From positions 1 through 33,304 of the forward strand of contig NZ_JALPRJ010000084.1 in NCBI RefSeq assembly GCF_030464885.1: a stretch of 33,304 nucleotides of DNA. Direction: 5' to 3'. The notes under the pieces are model-generated. The model had not been told where the DNA came from, searched no databases, and was given only the letters and a program-made list of their open reading frames with translations. Numbering within the stretch: the stretch's first letter is position 1; every line of letters starts with the position of its first letter. Positions 33,226 through 33,304 of this stretch are shown here, piece by piece. The stretch comes from Caballeronia sp. SEWSISQ10-4 2. GTDB lineage: Bacteria > Pseudomonadota > Gammaproteobacteria > Burkholderiales > Burkholderiaceae. Made by a program: the position numbers and the translations under genes.

Positions 33226-33304
33226 GAAATACAGGCCGACTTTACTGAACCATGAGCTTGATCAGAATTTTCGGCGGGGGATTTCTCATAGTTTGGAATA
33301 TGGA

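Noticed and set aside
33253..33304. ATG followed by an open hydrophobic frame (MSLIRIFGGGFLIVWNM) running off the window
   Set aside because: Only 17 codons are visible and there is no clear ribosome site; it may be the start of a membrane-protein gene but cannot be supported here.

Overview
The window looks like chromosomal DNA of a Burkholderiaceae bacterium of the Paraburkholderia/Caballeronia type. This rests on GC-rich codon use, two trimeric Burkholderia-style porins (mature N-termini reading QSSVTLYG), a small protein like those restricted to Burkholderia, and G/T-rich intergenic repeats. No rRNA, tRNA, CRISPR array or phage genes were seen.

Layout. (1) 1-160: what looks like an IS256-type insertion-sequence end at the left edge, abutting a degenerate intergenic repeat. 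(2) 157-4791, minus strand: a sulfonate/nitrate-type ABC transporter (permease, ATPase, Tat-exported binding protein), preceded by a flavin-monooxygenase-like gene broken by a frameshift. (3) 5065-6255: a porin. (4) 6302-16997: the core of the window, an organosulfur locus. A minus-strand operon encodes an amino-acid-type ABC ATPase, a cysteine-dioxygenase-like cupin, a MetC-type PLP lyase, a four-domain rhodanese and a binding protein. A divergent plus-strand operon encodes a second, paralogous binding protein and both permeases, followed by tauABC. The ATPase lies only on one side and the permeases only on the other, so one transporter appears to be built from both operons. The 313-bp divergent region holds a good sigma70-like promoter and two helically phased TTATTCCA repeats. 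(5) 17054-17673: a toxin-antitoxin pair behind a long palindrome. (6) 17837-19078: an MFS exporter. (7) 19284-24136: a polysaccharide region with a Tat-exported beta-helix protein, a Wzy-like polymerase, a decayed 3' half of a Wzx flippase, and about 1.4 kb of mostly non-coding, partly AT-rich DNA. (8) 24137-26509: an AraC-type regulator, a membrane protein with a Cys/His cluster, and a small Burkholderia protein. (9) 26695-29579: a class III aminotransferase and an aldehyde dehydrogenase (GABA/polyamine type) in one operon behind a perfect 16-bp palindrome. (10) 29761-31207: a wrecked amino-acid ABC ATPase and a YkgJ-type cysteine-cluster protein. (11) 31208-33038: a structured non-coding leader and a second porin. 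(12) 33082-33304: a second, inverted copy of the intergenic repeat carrying a 19-bp tandem repeat.

How the genes fit together. Porins admit small solutes, and three ABC systems (sulfonate-like, cystine/amino-acid-like, taurine-like) import sulfur compounds. The cupin would oxidise a thiol to a sulfinate, the PLP lyase would cleave a C-S bond, and the rhodanese would handle sulfane sulfur. This reading comes from families and context; substrates cannot be read from the sequence. Three genes (monooxygenase-like, flippase, ABC ATPase) are broken, so parts of the window are under relaxed selection.
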